DNA of 49,531 bases from Brevibacterium sp. (GTDB lineage: Bacteria > Actinomycetota > Actinomycetes > Actinomycetales > Brevibacteriaceae): the NCBI GenBank assembly GCA_030457025.1, contig JAKDSA010000016.1, positions 1-49,531 on the forward strand. Reading direction: 5' to 3'. Position 1 is the stretch's first letter; every line of letters starts with the position of its first letter. Positions 21,865 to 30,639 of the stretch are shown here, piece by piece. The notes beneath the pieces were generated by a model. That model ran no database searches and was not told the DNA's origin. It saw only the letters and a program-made list of their open reading frames with translations. Position numbers and translations under genes: made by a program.

Positions 21865-22770
21865 CGCCGGCTGAGCGAACACGGAGGAGGGGAATGCCCC
21901 CGCCTGGGCCAGCACCTTGATCAGAGTGCGGCTCGGAGACACCATCGCCTCGATCTCCTCATCGCTGAGCACCGACCATGCGGCAGCCACAGTGCCATCG
22001 GTGAGCTGCTCGACCTGCTCCTTGAGCTCACGACCGGCGTCAGTGATCACGGGCAGGTCGAAGCCGCGATCGTCAGCGTCGACGGTGATGAGACCAGCTT
22101 CGGCGAGGCGCGTCTGGGCACCCTTCCATTCTTCATCGGTGAAGCCGCGAGTCTTCTGCGCGGCTCGAGGACGGAAGGAGGCACCCGTGGCGACGTCGAG
22201 CATGAGAGCGTCGATGCCCGGAACACCGGCCGTCACGAGCGAGGCAACGTGGCCGTCTCCCCGGTACTCACGGGCGATGGTGGCCACGTCCCAGAGCTGC
22301 TCGAACGCGGTCATCGGCTGGTGGCCGACGAGCGCCTCGGCGGTGGCCAGGGCCAGCGGCCGTCCCGAGAAGTCCATGTTCGCCAGCACAGGCTGCATGC
22401 CCGTACCCAGCTCGGTGGCGGCCTCGGTGAGCAGGGCGATGTCCTCGCGGTCGCCGAAGAGTTCGGCCATGAACGCCGACACCACCTCGAAGCGCGCCTG
22501 CACCATGTCCTCCGGGGAGACCGTGTCCCACAGCTTCGGGATCTGGGAGGCGATGAAGGAATGCGAGTAGTTGCAGTAGACGGCACTGACCACGCCCGCG
22601 TTCACCCGGCCCAGCGGAGCCGAGCGTGCTGCCAGGTTTCCTTCGACGCCTGGTTCGAGTCCGCGCTTGGCGTACTCCCGCCCCGCGGTCTCGGAGAAGT
22701 ACATGGCCGAGTGGAACGAGTTGAGACGGGCGGAGACGGTCCTGATGTTCTGTGTGCGCTTGGAGTCCAT
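21850..22770 (-). CDS. SCO6745-family protein (actinobacterial helix-turn-helix-like)
   Basis: 306 residues from ATG 22770 (MDSKRTQ). It shows the family pattern SETAGREYAKRGL, ARSAPLGRVNAGVVSAV, FEQLWDVATIAREYRGDGHVA and VPGIDALMLDVATG. The C-terminal part, about 200-290, resembles a winged helix (FTDEEWKGAQTRLAEAGLI). No biochemical role is established for the family to my knowledge. In-frame sequence upstream to 23043 runs antiparallel into the regulator gene and is rejected as coding for this protein. The gene sits 16 bp downstream of the GntR regulator on the same strand. Confidence 0.88.
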   Translation of the reverse strand: MDSKRTQNIRTVSARLNSFHSAMYFSETAGREYAKRGLEPGVEGNLAARSAPLGRVNAGVVSAVYCNYSHSFIASQIPKLWDTVSPEDMVQARFEVVSAFMAELFGDREDIALLTEAATELGTGMQPVLANMDFSGRPLALATAEALVGHQPMTAFEQLWDVATIAREYRGDGHVASLVTAGVPGIDALMLDVATGASFRPRAAQKTRGFTDEEWKGAQTRLAEAGLITVDADDRGFDLPVITDAGRELKEQVEQLTDGTVAAAWSVLSDEEIEAMVSPSRTLIKVLAQAGAFPSSVFAQPAKKAS

Positions 22771-22786
22771 GGGGCCAATCCTATGG

Positions 22787-23515
22787 TCAGGTGTCCACGG
22801 CGTCGATGCCGGTGGTCGCGGCGAACCAGTGGATGTGGGCCGCGCACTCGTGTCGTGCCCGCTCCGGGTCGCCTGCGAGGATGCTCTCGAGCAGTCCGGC
22901 GTGTTGGCGCGTGAGCTCGTCCTGCACTGACTGCCAGTCCTCGGCGGTGTCCGCGGCTGCGGAGACGTAACCGAGGATGCTGCTGGCCAGCGAGGCGAGG
23001 ATGATGTCGGTGACCGGATTGCCGGCGGCTGCGCACAGCTCACGGTGGAATCTCGCGTCGAGGTCGTGGAAGGACTCCTTGGAGATGTCGGGGCCGCCCA
23101 TCTTGGTCAGAAGCTCCTCGGCTTGCCGAAGATGAGGCCCGCCCGGCCCGGTGGCGCCCTCGCCCAGCTGCGCCTTCGCGGCGGTGGCGACCGCATCCGA
23201 CTCGAGGACGACTCGGGTGGTGAGCACATCGGCGGGAGCGATGTGCCGGGCCGAGACGTGCAGCTTCAGCGCCCGGGACAGACCCACCGCGGGCTCGGAG
23301 ACGATGACCGATCCGGCCCCTGGTCCCGACCCGACGCCGGAGCGGATGAGTCCGACTGCGTCGAGGATGCGGATGGCCTCGCGCACACTCGACCGGGCGA
23401 CGTCGAAGCGCTTCGCCAGGATCCGCTCCCCCGGCAGTCGATCGCCGAGGGTGAGGCTGCCGTCGAGGAATGCTCGCTCGATTCCGGCAAGGACTATTTC
23501 ATAAGCCTTATTCAT
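22787..23515 (-). CDS. GntR/FadR-subfamily regulator, probable LldR-type lactate repressor
   Basis: 242 residues. An N-terminal winged helix occupies 1-65 (LPGERILAKRFDVARSSVRE) and a C-terminal helical FCD effector domain 85-230, with histidines in FHRELCAAAG and H at HIHWF that may bind a metal. It is divergent from lutABC, and the intergenic region carries TGGTCTGACCA, the expected operator type. L-lactate as inducer is inferred from LldR/LutR precedent. Start MNKAYEIVLAG at 23515 is conventional. Confidence 0.9.
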   Translation of the reverse strand: MNKAYEIVLAGIERAFLDGSLTLGDRLPGERILAKRFDVARSSVREAIRILDAVGLIRSGVGSGPGAGSVIVSEPAVGLSRALKLHVSARHIAPADVLTTRVVLESDAVATAAKAQLGEGATGPGGPHLRQAEELLTKMGGPDISKESFHDLDARFHRELCAAAGNPVTDIILASLASSILGYVSAAADTAEDWQSVQDELTRQHAGLLESILAGDPERARHECAAHIHWFAATTGIDAVDT

Positions 23516-23620
23516 CGTAATTGCCTTTGCGGGTCTGCAGATCCGACAGAATGTCCGGCATCTGCCCGGCCATCAATGCCGTCGGCTCGGGGTGCTTTGC
23601 GGGATCATCCCCCTATGTTA

Positions 23621-23631
23621 TGGTCTGACCA
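23621..23631. promoter_or_regulatory. FadR/LldR-type operator of lutABC
   Basis: The perfect palindrome TGGTCTGACCA fits the FadR-subfamily consensus TNGTNNNACNA. It is 105 bp before the lutA ATG. A -10-like TATGTT (23614-23619) abuts it, so bound repressor would block RNA polymerase. Confidence 0.75.
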
Positions 23632-23735
23632 CATTTGTGACAAGAACCACTTCCGCCGCGCTCGACCGGTCTCCGCTCGGGATCGTGCCCCGGATCCGAT
23701 TCTTGGCACAGCAGGCAGCTCGGCTTGGAGGTCAG

Positions 23736-24752
23736 ATGAAGATTGCACTGTTCGCCACATGCATCATCGATGCCATGTATCCCGAGGTCGCACAGGCGAC
23801 CGTGACCATACTGCGCAGACTGGGCCACGAGGTCATCTTCCCCAGCGGTCAGACGTGCTGCGGCCAGATGCACATCAACTCCGGGAAGTTCGCCCAGGCG
23901 GAGCCGGTGATCGCCGCGCACGCCAGAGCCTTCTCAAGCACCGAATGGGACGTTGCCGTCGCACCCTCGGCGTCATGCGTGGCCTCCCTGGGCCATCAGC
24001 AGCCCCTGGTCGCCCGACGAATGGGCAACGAGGCACTGGCCACGGAGGCTGCAGACATTGCGGGACGCACCTACGAGCTCTCCCAACTGCTCACCGACGT
24101 CCTGGGCATCACCGATTCCGCCGCAGACCTGGGGTCCTACTTCCCCCATCGAGTCACCTACCACCCGTCGTGTCACGGCATGCGCCTGCTGCGCCTCGGC
24201 GATCGGCAGAGTGATCTGCTGCGATCCGTCGAGGACATCGACTACGTGGAACTTCCACTCGACGATGCCTGCTGCGGATTCGGAGGGACGTTCTCGGTCA
24301 AGAATCCGGAGGTCTCGTCGGCGATGCTCGCTGACAAGATCCGGACCGTCCATTCCACCGGCGCCGAGGTGTGCACCGGTGGAGATGCCTCCTGCCTGAT
24401 GCACATGGGCGGAGGAATATCGCGCTTCAAACGGACCGGGAACTTCGAGGGCACCCCCGACATCACCGCGGTGCATGTGAAGGAGACGAGCTCGACCGGC
24501 GTCGGCAATGACAACGCCGATCATCTGATCGCGGTCGTCGGAGCTGCCGATGACGATCATCTCACCCCCGGCGTGAGCGGGACGAGCCCCGGGGCGAGCG
24601 GGACGAGCCCCGCCGAGCCGAGCCAAGTCCAGGCGGGCCTGCAGGTCGGTCAGTCGACGGTCCATCTTGCCCGCATCCTCGCCTCGACCAAGGAGGAGCC
24701 ACTGCGTGTCCAGAGTGAAGGAGCAACCGTGAGCGGAGGGAGTCTGCGATGA
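23736..24752 (+). CDS. lutA: L-lactate utilization Fe-S protein LutA, with Ser/Gly/Pro-rich insert
   Basis: Cysteine-rich (CCG) subunit of the LutABC complex that oxidises L-lactate to pyruvate. 338 residues from ATG 23736, with GGAGG five bases upstream; in-frame sequence back to 23592 runs through the operator and is rejected. Two CCG motifs are present (QTCCGQMHI near residue 41 and DDACCGFGGTF) with CHGMRLL between. LutA is normally about 240 residues: the extra length is a low-complexity insert between TAVHVKE and the family-like C-terminal TVHLARILAS. It contains a tandem 7-residue repeat. First gene of a tightly coupled operon. Confidence 0.92.
   Translation: MKIALFATCIIDAMYPEVAQATVTILRRLGHEVIFPSGQTCCGQMHINSGKFAQAEPVIAAHARAFSSTEWDVAVAPSASCVASLGHQQPLVARRMGNEALATEAADIAGRTYELSQLLTDVLGITDSAADLGSYFPHRVTYHPSCHGMRLLRLGDRQSDLLRSVEDIDYVELPLDDACCGFGGTFSVKNPEVSSAMLADKIRTVHSTGAEVCTGGDASCLMHMGGGISRFKRTGNFEGTPDITAVHVKETSSTGVGNDNADHLIAVVGAADDDHLTPGVSGTSPGASGTSPAEPSQVQAGLQVGQSTVHLARILASTKEEPLRVQSEGATVSGGSLR
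24575..24612 (+). repeat. Tandem 21-bp repeat inside lutA
   Basis: GAGCGGGACGAGCCCCG occurs at 24575-24591 and again at 24596-24612. The period of 21 bp keeps frame and encodes GVSGTSP then GASGTSP. It is the core of the extra linker in LutA and suggests recent slippage expansion. Confidence 0.85.
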
Positions 24753-26314
24753 CTTTTCTGGGAATGCCGCTGCTGCCGTCGAAACGCCGGGACTCTGATC
24801 CGATCCCGGGCGGACAGGGCAACATCTTCGAAGACGAGTCCTTTGCCGAGGTCTCGCATCAGCACCTGTCGAACCAGCAGCTGCGCAACAACATCGGACA
24901 TGCCACCTCGACCATCCGCGATAAGCGCTCGGAGGTCGTCGCTGAACTCGACGACTGGGAGGCCCTGCGGGAGGCGGGCTCGCGAACCAAGAACCATGTG
25001 ATGGAGAACCTGCCCGAGTACCTCGCCGAGTTCGAGGCGAACTTCACAGATCAGGGCGGGATCATCCACTGGGCCCGCGATGCCGATGAAGCCAACGCCA
25101 TCGTCACCGAGCTCGTCGAGGCCAACGCGCCCATCCTCGACAGCGGTCGCCGTGAGGTGATCAAGGTCAAGTCCATGGCGACCGAGGAGATCGGACTCAA
25201 CGAGCACCTCGAGACCCAAGGCGTCGACGCCTTCGAAACCGACCTGGCCGAACTCATCGTCCAGCTCGGTGATGACAAGCCCAGCCACATCCTCGTACCC
25301 GCGATCCATCGCAATCGGAACGAGATCCGCGACATCTTCGAAGAGAAGATGCCCGACGCCGGCGAGCTGACGAACGATCCCGTCGACCTCGCCGAGGCGG
25401 CTCGGAGGCATCTGCGACACAAGTTCCTGACCACGAAGGTCGCGGTCTCCGGAGCCAACTTCGGCATCGCGGACACCGGATCGCTGGGCGTCGTCGAATC
25501 GGAGGGCAACGGCCGCATGTGCCTGACCCTTCCGGAGACGCTGATCACGGTGATGGGCATCGAGAAGCTGCTGCCCAGCTTCGACGATCTCGAAGTCTTC
25601 CTGCAGCTGCTGCCACGGTCCTCGACCGGCGAGCGGATGAACCCCTACACCTCGTTCTGGACGGGCGTGACCGAAGGCGATGGGCCCCAGAACGTCCATC
25701 TGGTCATCCTCGACAACGGCCGCACCCGCGCCCTGGCCGATGAGCACGGACGCACGGCGCTCAACTGCATCCGCTGCTCGGCCTGCATGAACGTCTGCCC
25801 CGTCTACGAACGCACCGGTGGCCATGCCTACGGTTCGACGTACCCGGGCCCCATCGGTGCGATCCTCTCGCCCCTGATGACCGGCGTCGAAGCCGAGGAG
25901 AACGGTTCCCTGCCCTACGCCTCGAGCCTGTGCGGAGCCTGCTACGACGTGTGCCCGGTCAAGATCAACATTCCCGAGATCCTCGTTCACCTGCGCAACG
26001 AGGACGTCGAAGCCAACCATTCCCCCGTCTCCTCGCAGCTCGACGGCGCACTCACCGGTGCTTCCTGGATGATGAGTGATGCAAAGAGAATGACCGCAGC
26101 CGAATCAGGCATCCCCTTCGCCCACGCGGTGACGGGTGGAGACCAGATCAATTCGCTGCCCGGCATCGCCGGTGCGTGGACCTCGAGCCGCGACATCCCC
26201 GGCTTGCCGGAGAAGAGCTTCAGACAGCTGTGGGCCGAATCCGAGGGTGAGTCCCATGGTGGGTCCGACGGTGAGGAAGACGGTAAGTCCGAGGGTGAGG
26301 GAGACGAGAGATGA
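24749..26314 (+). CDS. lutB: L-lactate utilization protein LutB
   Basis: 521 residues. The N-terminal LUD domain covers about 60-290 (TKVAVSGANFGIADTGSLG). Then two 4Fe-4S clusters: CIRCSACMNVCPVY near residue 340 and CGACYDVCPVKINIP near 396. The C-terminus is an acidic Gly/Ser/Glu-rich tail (SDGEEDGKSEGEGDER) from near-repeated DNA. It passes electrons in the LutABC lactate oxidase complex. Starts in ATGA overlap with lutA and ends in ATGA overlap with lutC. Confidence 0.95.
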   Translation: MTFLGMPLLPSKRRDSDPIPGGQGNIFEDESFAEVSHQHLSNQQLRNNIGHATSTIRDKRSEVVAELDDWEALREAGSRTKNHVMENLPEYLAEFEANFTDQGGIIHWARDADEANAIVTELVEANAPILDSGRREVIKVKSMATEEIGLNEHLETQGVDAFETDLAELIVQLGDDKPSHILVPAIHRNRNEIRDIFEEKMPDAGELTNDPVDLAEAARRHLRHKFLTTKVAVSGANFGIADTGSLGVVESEGNGRMCLTLPETLITVMGIEKLLPSFDDLEVFLQLLPRSSTGERMNPYTSFWTGVTEGDGPQNVHLVILDNGRTRALADEHGRTALNCIRCSACMNVCPVYERTGGHAYGSTYPGPIGAILSPLMTGVEAEENGSLPYASSLCGACYDVCPVKINIPEILVHLRNEDVEANHSPVSSQLDGALTGASWMMSDAKRMTAAESGIPFAHAVTGGDQINSLPGIAGAWTSSRDIPGLPEKSFRQLWAESEGESHGGSDGEEDGKSEGEGDER

Positions 26315-27060
26315 CGGATACCGCACGTGAAGAGATCCTCGGCCGCATCAATCAGGCCCTCGGCCGCCGAGGTGGGGGCGAGTACGTCTCGTCCTCCTCG
26401 GGAACCGTCCCCGCCGGTTCACCCACAGGCGGCGAGGGCCATTCCTCCGCTGCCGAGGCCCCGCACGCGCAGCCGGGCGCTCCGGCGGCAGGCGGGGGCA
26501 CCGTCGATCAGAGCGCGGACTATTTCCGCACGGGCACGCACGAGGGTGAGGAGCTCATCGAACTCCTCGTCGACCGCCTCGAGGACTACAAGGCCAACGT
26601 CCACCGTGTCAGCGGCGACCCTGCAGCGACCATCGCGGGCCTCATCGAGTCGGGGTCGGCGATCGTCGTTCCCCGTGGACTCGACGATTCCTGGCTGCAG
26701 GACTTCACCGGGGAGGTCTCGGTCGATGCTCCCGGTCAGGAGCTGAGCGTACCCGAACTCGACGCACAGGCGGCGGTGGTGACCGCCTCGGCGGTGGCGA
26801 TCGCACAGACGGGGACCATCGTCCTCGATGGGTCACCGGAGTGCGGCAGGCGGGCGATCACTCTCGTGCCCGATCATCACGTATGCGTGGTCCGGGTCGC
26901 CGACATCGTCGACATCGTCCCCGAGGGAGTCGCACGTCTGAGGCCAAGCGCAGCGCTGACGTTCATCTCCGGGCCCTCGGCGACGAGCGACATCGAACTC
27001 AAACGCGTCGAAGGCGTCCACGGCCCTCGCACCCTCGACGTGGTCATCGTCGATACGTGA
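26311..27060 (+). CDS. lutC: L-lactate utilization protein LutC (LUD domain)
   Basis: 249 residues with a LUD domain from about 95 (SGSAIVVPRGLDDSWL, TASAVAIAQTGTIVLDGSPE, ALTFISGPSATSDIELKRVEGVHGPR). Residues 20-70 form a low-complexity Gly/Ser/Pro/Ala linker, longer than in many homologues. Third subunit of the LutABC lactate oxidation complex; start overlaps lutB by 4 bp. No lactate permease follows in this window. Confidence 0.95.
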   Translation: MTDTAREEILGRINQALGRRGGGEYVSSSSGTVPAGSPTGGEGHSSAAEAPHAQPGAPAAGGGTVDQSADYFRTGTHEGEELIELLVDRLEDYKANVHRVSGDPAATIAGLIESGSAIVVPRGLDDSWLQDFTGEVSVDAPGQELSVPELDAQAAVVTASAVAIAQTGTIVLDGSPECGRRAITLVPDHHVCVVRVADIVDIVPEGVARLRPSAALTFISGPSATSDIELKRVEGVHGPRTLDVVIVDT

Positions 27061-27100
27061 GCGGGGCCCGAGGCGACCTGGACTTCGGCAGTGCGCGACA

Positions 27101-27838
27101 ATGGTGTCCATGATGACGGCCAGCACTGCGGAGTACCCGCACGAACCACCTCGGCGGAGTTCGCGCCGATCGACGTTCATCGTCACCGCGGTCGTCGTCG
27201 TGATCACCCTCATCGTCGCCATCATCGCCGTCGACCGGGTCGTCGACTTCACCACCGAGCAGAGAATCGCCGAGGACCTCGAACCCTACGGCGATGCCGA
27301 TGTGAACGTCGAGGGCTTCCCCGTGCTCACACAGATGGCCGGTGGAACGCTCAACACGGTTCATGTCACTGCCGATCGGGCGCGATATGACGACGTCGAC
27401 TTCATCGACGTCGATGCCAAGCTCTTCGATGTGCCCATCGACACCTCTCGCCCGATCGACACAGTCGAGGCGAGCGCAGTGATTCCGCTGGCGACGATCG
27501 ATTCGCTCGCTTCCGAACACGCGTCACTGCCCACCGGCATGTCATTCACCACCATCGACGGTGGCCTCTTCCTCAAGGGCTCCCTGCTCGGTCAGGAACT
27601 GCTCATCGGCATCGAACCGAAGGCAGAGTCACGGCGGGTCATCGTCAATGCCACGACGATCAGGCTCGGCTCCGCGAAGGTCGACATCGACTCGATCCCG
27701 TCGTTTCTGACCTCGTCGATCTCCGACATCGCCATCGACCTCGACTTCCTGCCCGCTGGCCTCGAGCTCGCAGACATCGACGCCACCGATACCGGGCTGG
27801 CGATCAGCCTCCACGGCACCGGCGTCTCATTGAGCTGA
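27101..27838 (+). CDS. DUF2993-type membrane-anchored protein (LmeA-like)
   Basis: 245 residues: cytosolic Arg-rich start, one transmembrane helix at about 25-47, then an extracellular beta-rich domain with pseudo-repeats (DVNVEGFPVLTQMAGGTLN, VHVTADRARYDDVDFIDVDA). This pattern fits DUF2993, whose mycobacterial member LmeA supports lipomannan elongation; the same role is not assumed. There are several possible starts (ATG 27101, 27110, 27113) and no clear Shine-Dalgarno. Stands alone 40 bp after lutC. Confidence 0.82.
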   Translation: MVSMMTASTAEYPHEPPRRSSRRSTFIVTAVVVVITLIVAIIAVDRVVDFTTEQRIAEDLEPYGDADVNVEGFPVLTQMAGGTLNTVHVTADRARYDDVDFIDVDAKLFDVPIDTSRPIDTVEASAVIPLATIDSLASEHASLPTGMSFTTIDGGLFLKGSLLGQELLIGIEPKAESRRVIVNATTIRLGSAKVDIDSIPSFLTSSISDIAIDLDFLPAGLELADIDATDTGLAISLHGTGVSLS

Positions 27839-27856
27839 GTCGTGAGTCTCCGGGCC

Positions 27857-27885
27857 CTGCTGGCAACGCTGGTGTTGGGCAGCAG
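27857..27885 (+). terminator. Stem-loop after the DUF2993 gene
   Basis: CTGCTG pairs with CAGCAG and, inside it, CAAC with GTTG across a six-base loop. There is no T-run, as is common for actinobacterial terminators. It lies 19 bp after the stop codon. Confidence 0.35.
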
Positions 27886-27963
27886 AAACCGTCGGCGTCG
27901 TGTGGCCGAGGACGCTACCCTGGGTGTGCATCACCACTGACCCAGCACCAGAAAGGCTCAACG

Positions 27964-29223
27964 ATGAGCACGATCACCCCGATAGGCGAACGCTTCCAGT
28001 CTGAGCTCACCGAGCTCGCAACCCTCGTCGACTCCACTCGTCCGGGATGGACGAGGCGAGCACTGAGCGAATTCGACATCGCCGGCCGCGACTACGCCCG
28101 CGCCCTGATGAAACAGGCAGGACTGGAGACCCGAATCGACGGGGCCGGCAACGTCATCGGGGTGCTGCCCGGTCGCCTCGTCGGGCAGGAGATCATGCTC
28201 GGGTCCCACACCGACACCGTCGACGGCGGCGGCCGCTTCGACGGGATCACCGGTGTCCTCGGCGCCATCGAGGTCGTGAGGCTGCTGCGGGAGAACAACG
28301 TGCGCCTCGACCATGACCTCGTGATCGTGGTCTTCTTCAATGAGGAACCCAATGACTTCGGCTTCTTCTGCGTCGGCTCCCGCGCCATGACCGGGCTCGT
28401 CGACCGCACCACTCTGGCCACGACAGACCCCAGCGGCCGCAGCCTCGCCGAGGCGCTGCCCGACTCCGGCATCGACCCCGAGGCCTTCCTTGACGCACGC
28501 TACGACTTCTCGAAGGTCACCGCTTTCCTCGAACTCCACATCGAGCAGGGACCCGAGTTGGAGCGCATCGGCAAACAGATCGGCGTCGTCGAGACGATCA
28601 CCGGCATCACCCACTTCAAGGCGCTCTTCACCGGCCGCCAGGACCATGCCGGCACGACCCCGATGGATGTCCGCGCCGATGCCGGATGCGCCGCGGCCGG
28701 CACCGTGCTCGCCGTCGAATCGATCGCCGAGTCAGGGACGAACACCCGCGGCACGAGCGGTCAGATCCAGTTCACTCCGGAAGCCGTCAACGTCGTCTCT
28801 GCCAACGCCACCGTCGAGGGCGAGTTCCGCGGACCCGACGGTTCATGGCTGCATGAGGCACAGCGGCGCCTCACCGACGCCGCCGATGCCCAGGCCGACA
28901 AGCGCGGCGTCCATGTGGACATGGAGTGGACGACGGACGACGCACCCGTGCCCCTGCACGAACCGATCACCTCGACCATCGCCGAGGTGGCCGATGACCT
29001 CGGTCGATCACGCGCCACCATGTTCTCCGGTGCCGGTCACGACGCCGGCATCATCGCCGCCAAGACCCAGGTCGGCATGATCTTCGTGCCTTCTCATAAC
29101 GGCCGCAGTCACTGCCCCGAGGAGTTCACCGAACTCGATGACATCCTGCCCGGGATCGAGGTTCTGCTCGAGACCGTGCTGCGCCTCGACAGGGCAGCAC
29201 CTTCAGGTGGGACCGCGCGTTGA
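27964..29223 (+). CDS. M20-family Zn-dependent hydrolase (N-carbamoyl-L-amino acid / allantoate amidohydrolase type)
   Basis: 419 residues. Metal ligands typical of the amidase/hydantoinase branch are visible: H82 (GSHTDT), D93 (GRFDG), E127-E128 (FNEEP), H192 (LHIEQGP) and a C-terminal His in PSHNGRSHCPEE. The dimerisation domain contains GRQDHAGTTPMDVR. These enzymes hydrolyse N-carbamoyl amino acids, ureidoglycine/allantoate or related amides. No hydantoinase or purine genes adjoin, so the substrate remains open. AAAGG precedes the ATG. Confidence 0.92.
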   Translation: MSTITPIGERFQSELTELATLVDSTRPGWTRRALSEFDIAGRDYARALMKQAGLETRIDGAGNVIGVLPGRLVGQEIMLGSHTDTVDGGGRFDGITGVLGAIEVVRLLRENNVRLDHDLVIVVFFNEEPNDFGFFCVGSRAMTGLVDRTTLATTDPSGRSLAEALPDSGIDPEAFLDARYDFSKVTAFLELHIEQGPELERIGKQIGVVETITGITHFKALFTGRQDHAGTTPMDVRADAGCAAAGTVLAVESIAESGTNTRGTSGQIQFTPEAVNVVSANATVEGEFRGPDGSWLHEAQRRLTDAADAQADKRGVHVDMEWTTDDAPVPLHEPITSTIAEVADDLGRSRATMFSGAGHDAGIIAAKTQVGMIFVPSHNGRSHCPEEFTELDDILPGIEVLLETVLRLDRAAPSGGTAR

Positions 29224-29307
29224 GGTGGGCCCACACGGTCAGACGGGTCACAGCCGGAGGAACTAGGGTTTCGGGTGACACGACCACCAGCTGAGGAGAG
29301 CCGCATC

Positions 29308-29610
29308 ATGTCATTCGACAAGTTCGTCAACAAAGCCAAGAACCTGGCCGATGATCCGAAGGTCCGCGACAAGCTCAATTCCGAGAAAGCGGAGAAGGCC
29401 AGCGATTCGATCCTCGACAAAGCTGCAGGTGTGGCCGAATCACTGACCAACGGCAAGCACACCGAGAAGATCCAGAAGGCCCGTGATGCCGCCGACCGCG
29501 CTGTCGGCACCGACGGGAACTCGGGAAACGAGCAGTCCGAGAATGAGAACACTGCTCGCGAGCGCCCCGATGAGGGTCGCCGCGATGACCAGGGCGGACC
29601 ACGCCCCTGA
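29308..29610 (+). CDS. Rv0909/MT0933-family antitoxin-like protein without a visible toxin
   Basis: 100 residues from ATG 29308 with GAGGAGAG upstream. The first 65 residues form a Lys/Ala/Asp-rich helical segment (FDKFVNKAKNLADDP, KIQKARDAADRAVG) typical of MT0933-like antitoxins; the tail is acidic and disordered. The family is named for a predicted antitoxin role, but many members occur alone. The neighbouring genes are an M20 hydrolase and a convergent membrane protein, neither toxin-like. Confidence 0.8.
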   Translation: MSFDKFVNKAKNLADDPKVRDKLNSEKAEKASDSILDKAAGVAESLTNGKHTEKIQKARDAADRAVGTDGNSGNEQSENENTARERPDEGRRDDQGGPRP

Positions 29611-29631
29611 CAGCGATGCCGCTGAGCGCCG

Positions 29632-30429
29632 TCATTTCGTCGAATCGATCTCCGGTTCGACGAGGTCGGCCTCGTCTGCGTCGAGGGTGATCCGCACGAC
29701 CGCGTGGTCCTCGAGTTCCGGTGCGGGCCTCGGCTCGACCTGCATGTTCTCCGAAGCGTCGAAACCGACGGCGTCGAGACTGCCCGATAGGGCCCATCGC
29801 CAGGTCAGTCGGGTTCCGTCCTTGTCGAGGCGACGTTCACTCAAGCTGCTGCATTCGTCATCGGGTGTGAAGTCCCGATTGTTCGGAAGACACCGGATCG
29901 GACCACCGGACGTCAGCGAAATCGTGCGGACGCTCGTCGCTTCGTGTGTCCAGTCGGGACAACTCAGCGGCAGGACGAAGAACTCCTGCCCGGCAATATC
30001 GAGGTAGACATCGTCGAGGACATAGGAGATGCCGATGATGTGGCGCCCAGGCCTCCATTGAGAGTCCTCACTGGGCGGATTCGGGTGTGTGAACTCGTAT
30101 CTGCTCGAGTCGTGGAATGGATCATCGACCTCGGCGGGACCATAGCGTTCCCAACCGATCTGTTCTCCTCCGATGAACCAACTGATCGGACCGTCCTCGC
30201 TCTCGCTCGCGTCGAAGACCAGGCGCTCGGAGACGTGCAGGGTGCCGTCGGTCTGCGGTGCCAGGGACAGCGTGATCTCCTCGGGCGTCAGCGCCTGGTG
30301 GGCAAGCCTGTGCTTGTCAGGAGGCGTATCGGGAATGCGTGTGATCACCGTTGAGACGATGACGACAACGATGAGAATCACCGCGAACCCGACGGCTCCG
30401 GTGACGACGATCGTGACTGGCTTCGACAT
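29632..30429 (-). CDS. Single-pass membrane protein with extracellular domain, unknown
   Basis: 265 residues from ATG 30429 with GAGAAG just before it. One transmembrane helix at about 6-30, then an extracellular beta-rich domain. The opening after the helix (ITLSLAPQTDGTLHVSERLVFD) resembles the start of DUF2207-type domains, but the rest, with four cysteines likely forming two disulfides, is not recognised. An in-frame ATG at 30492 adds residues with no gain. Convergent with the antitoxin-like gene. Confidence 0.72.
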   Translation of the reverse strand: MSKPVTIVVTGAVGFAVILIVVVIVSTVITRIPDTPPDKHRLAHQALTPEEITLSLAPQTDGTLHVSERLVFDASESEDGPISWFIGGEQIGWERYGPAEVDDPFHDSSRYEFTHPNPPSEDSQWRPGRHIIGISYVLDDVYLDIAGQEFFVLPLSCPDWTHEATSVRTISLTSGGPIRCLPNNRDFTPDDECSSLSERRLDKDGTRLTWRWALSGSLDAVGFDASENMQVEPRPAPELEDHAVVRITLDADEADLVEPEIDSTK

Positions 30430-30639
30430 CTTCTCGCCGTATGTTCCGAGCGGACCGGGGCATGTGCTGATCGAGTGCCAGTTCTGCCACACTCCCTGAT
30501 TCCTCCGGATACCTCGGCGGCTCCGGCTACTGGCGACTGCGTTGATCTGCCCACCTGCACAGGGGTGTGTGAGAATGGCAGTCGGGCTGTCGCCGCCGAC
30601 AGCAGAGTCAACCGAACTTCACTCACTGCAGGAGGTGCA

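Noticed and set aside
22771-23043. N-terminal extension of the SCO6745-family protein
   Set aside because: It lies over the GntR regulator gene and is Ser/Pro/Arg-rich out-of-frame sequence; the family N-terminus begins at ATG 22770.
24650-26020. Long open frame antisense to lutA/lutB
   Set aside because: Shadow of third-position GC bias; the plus-strand genes have clear Fe-S motifs and coupled starts.
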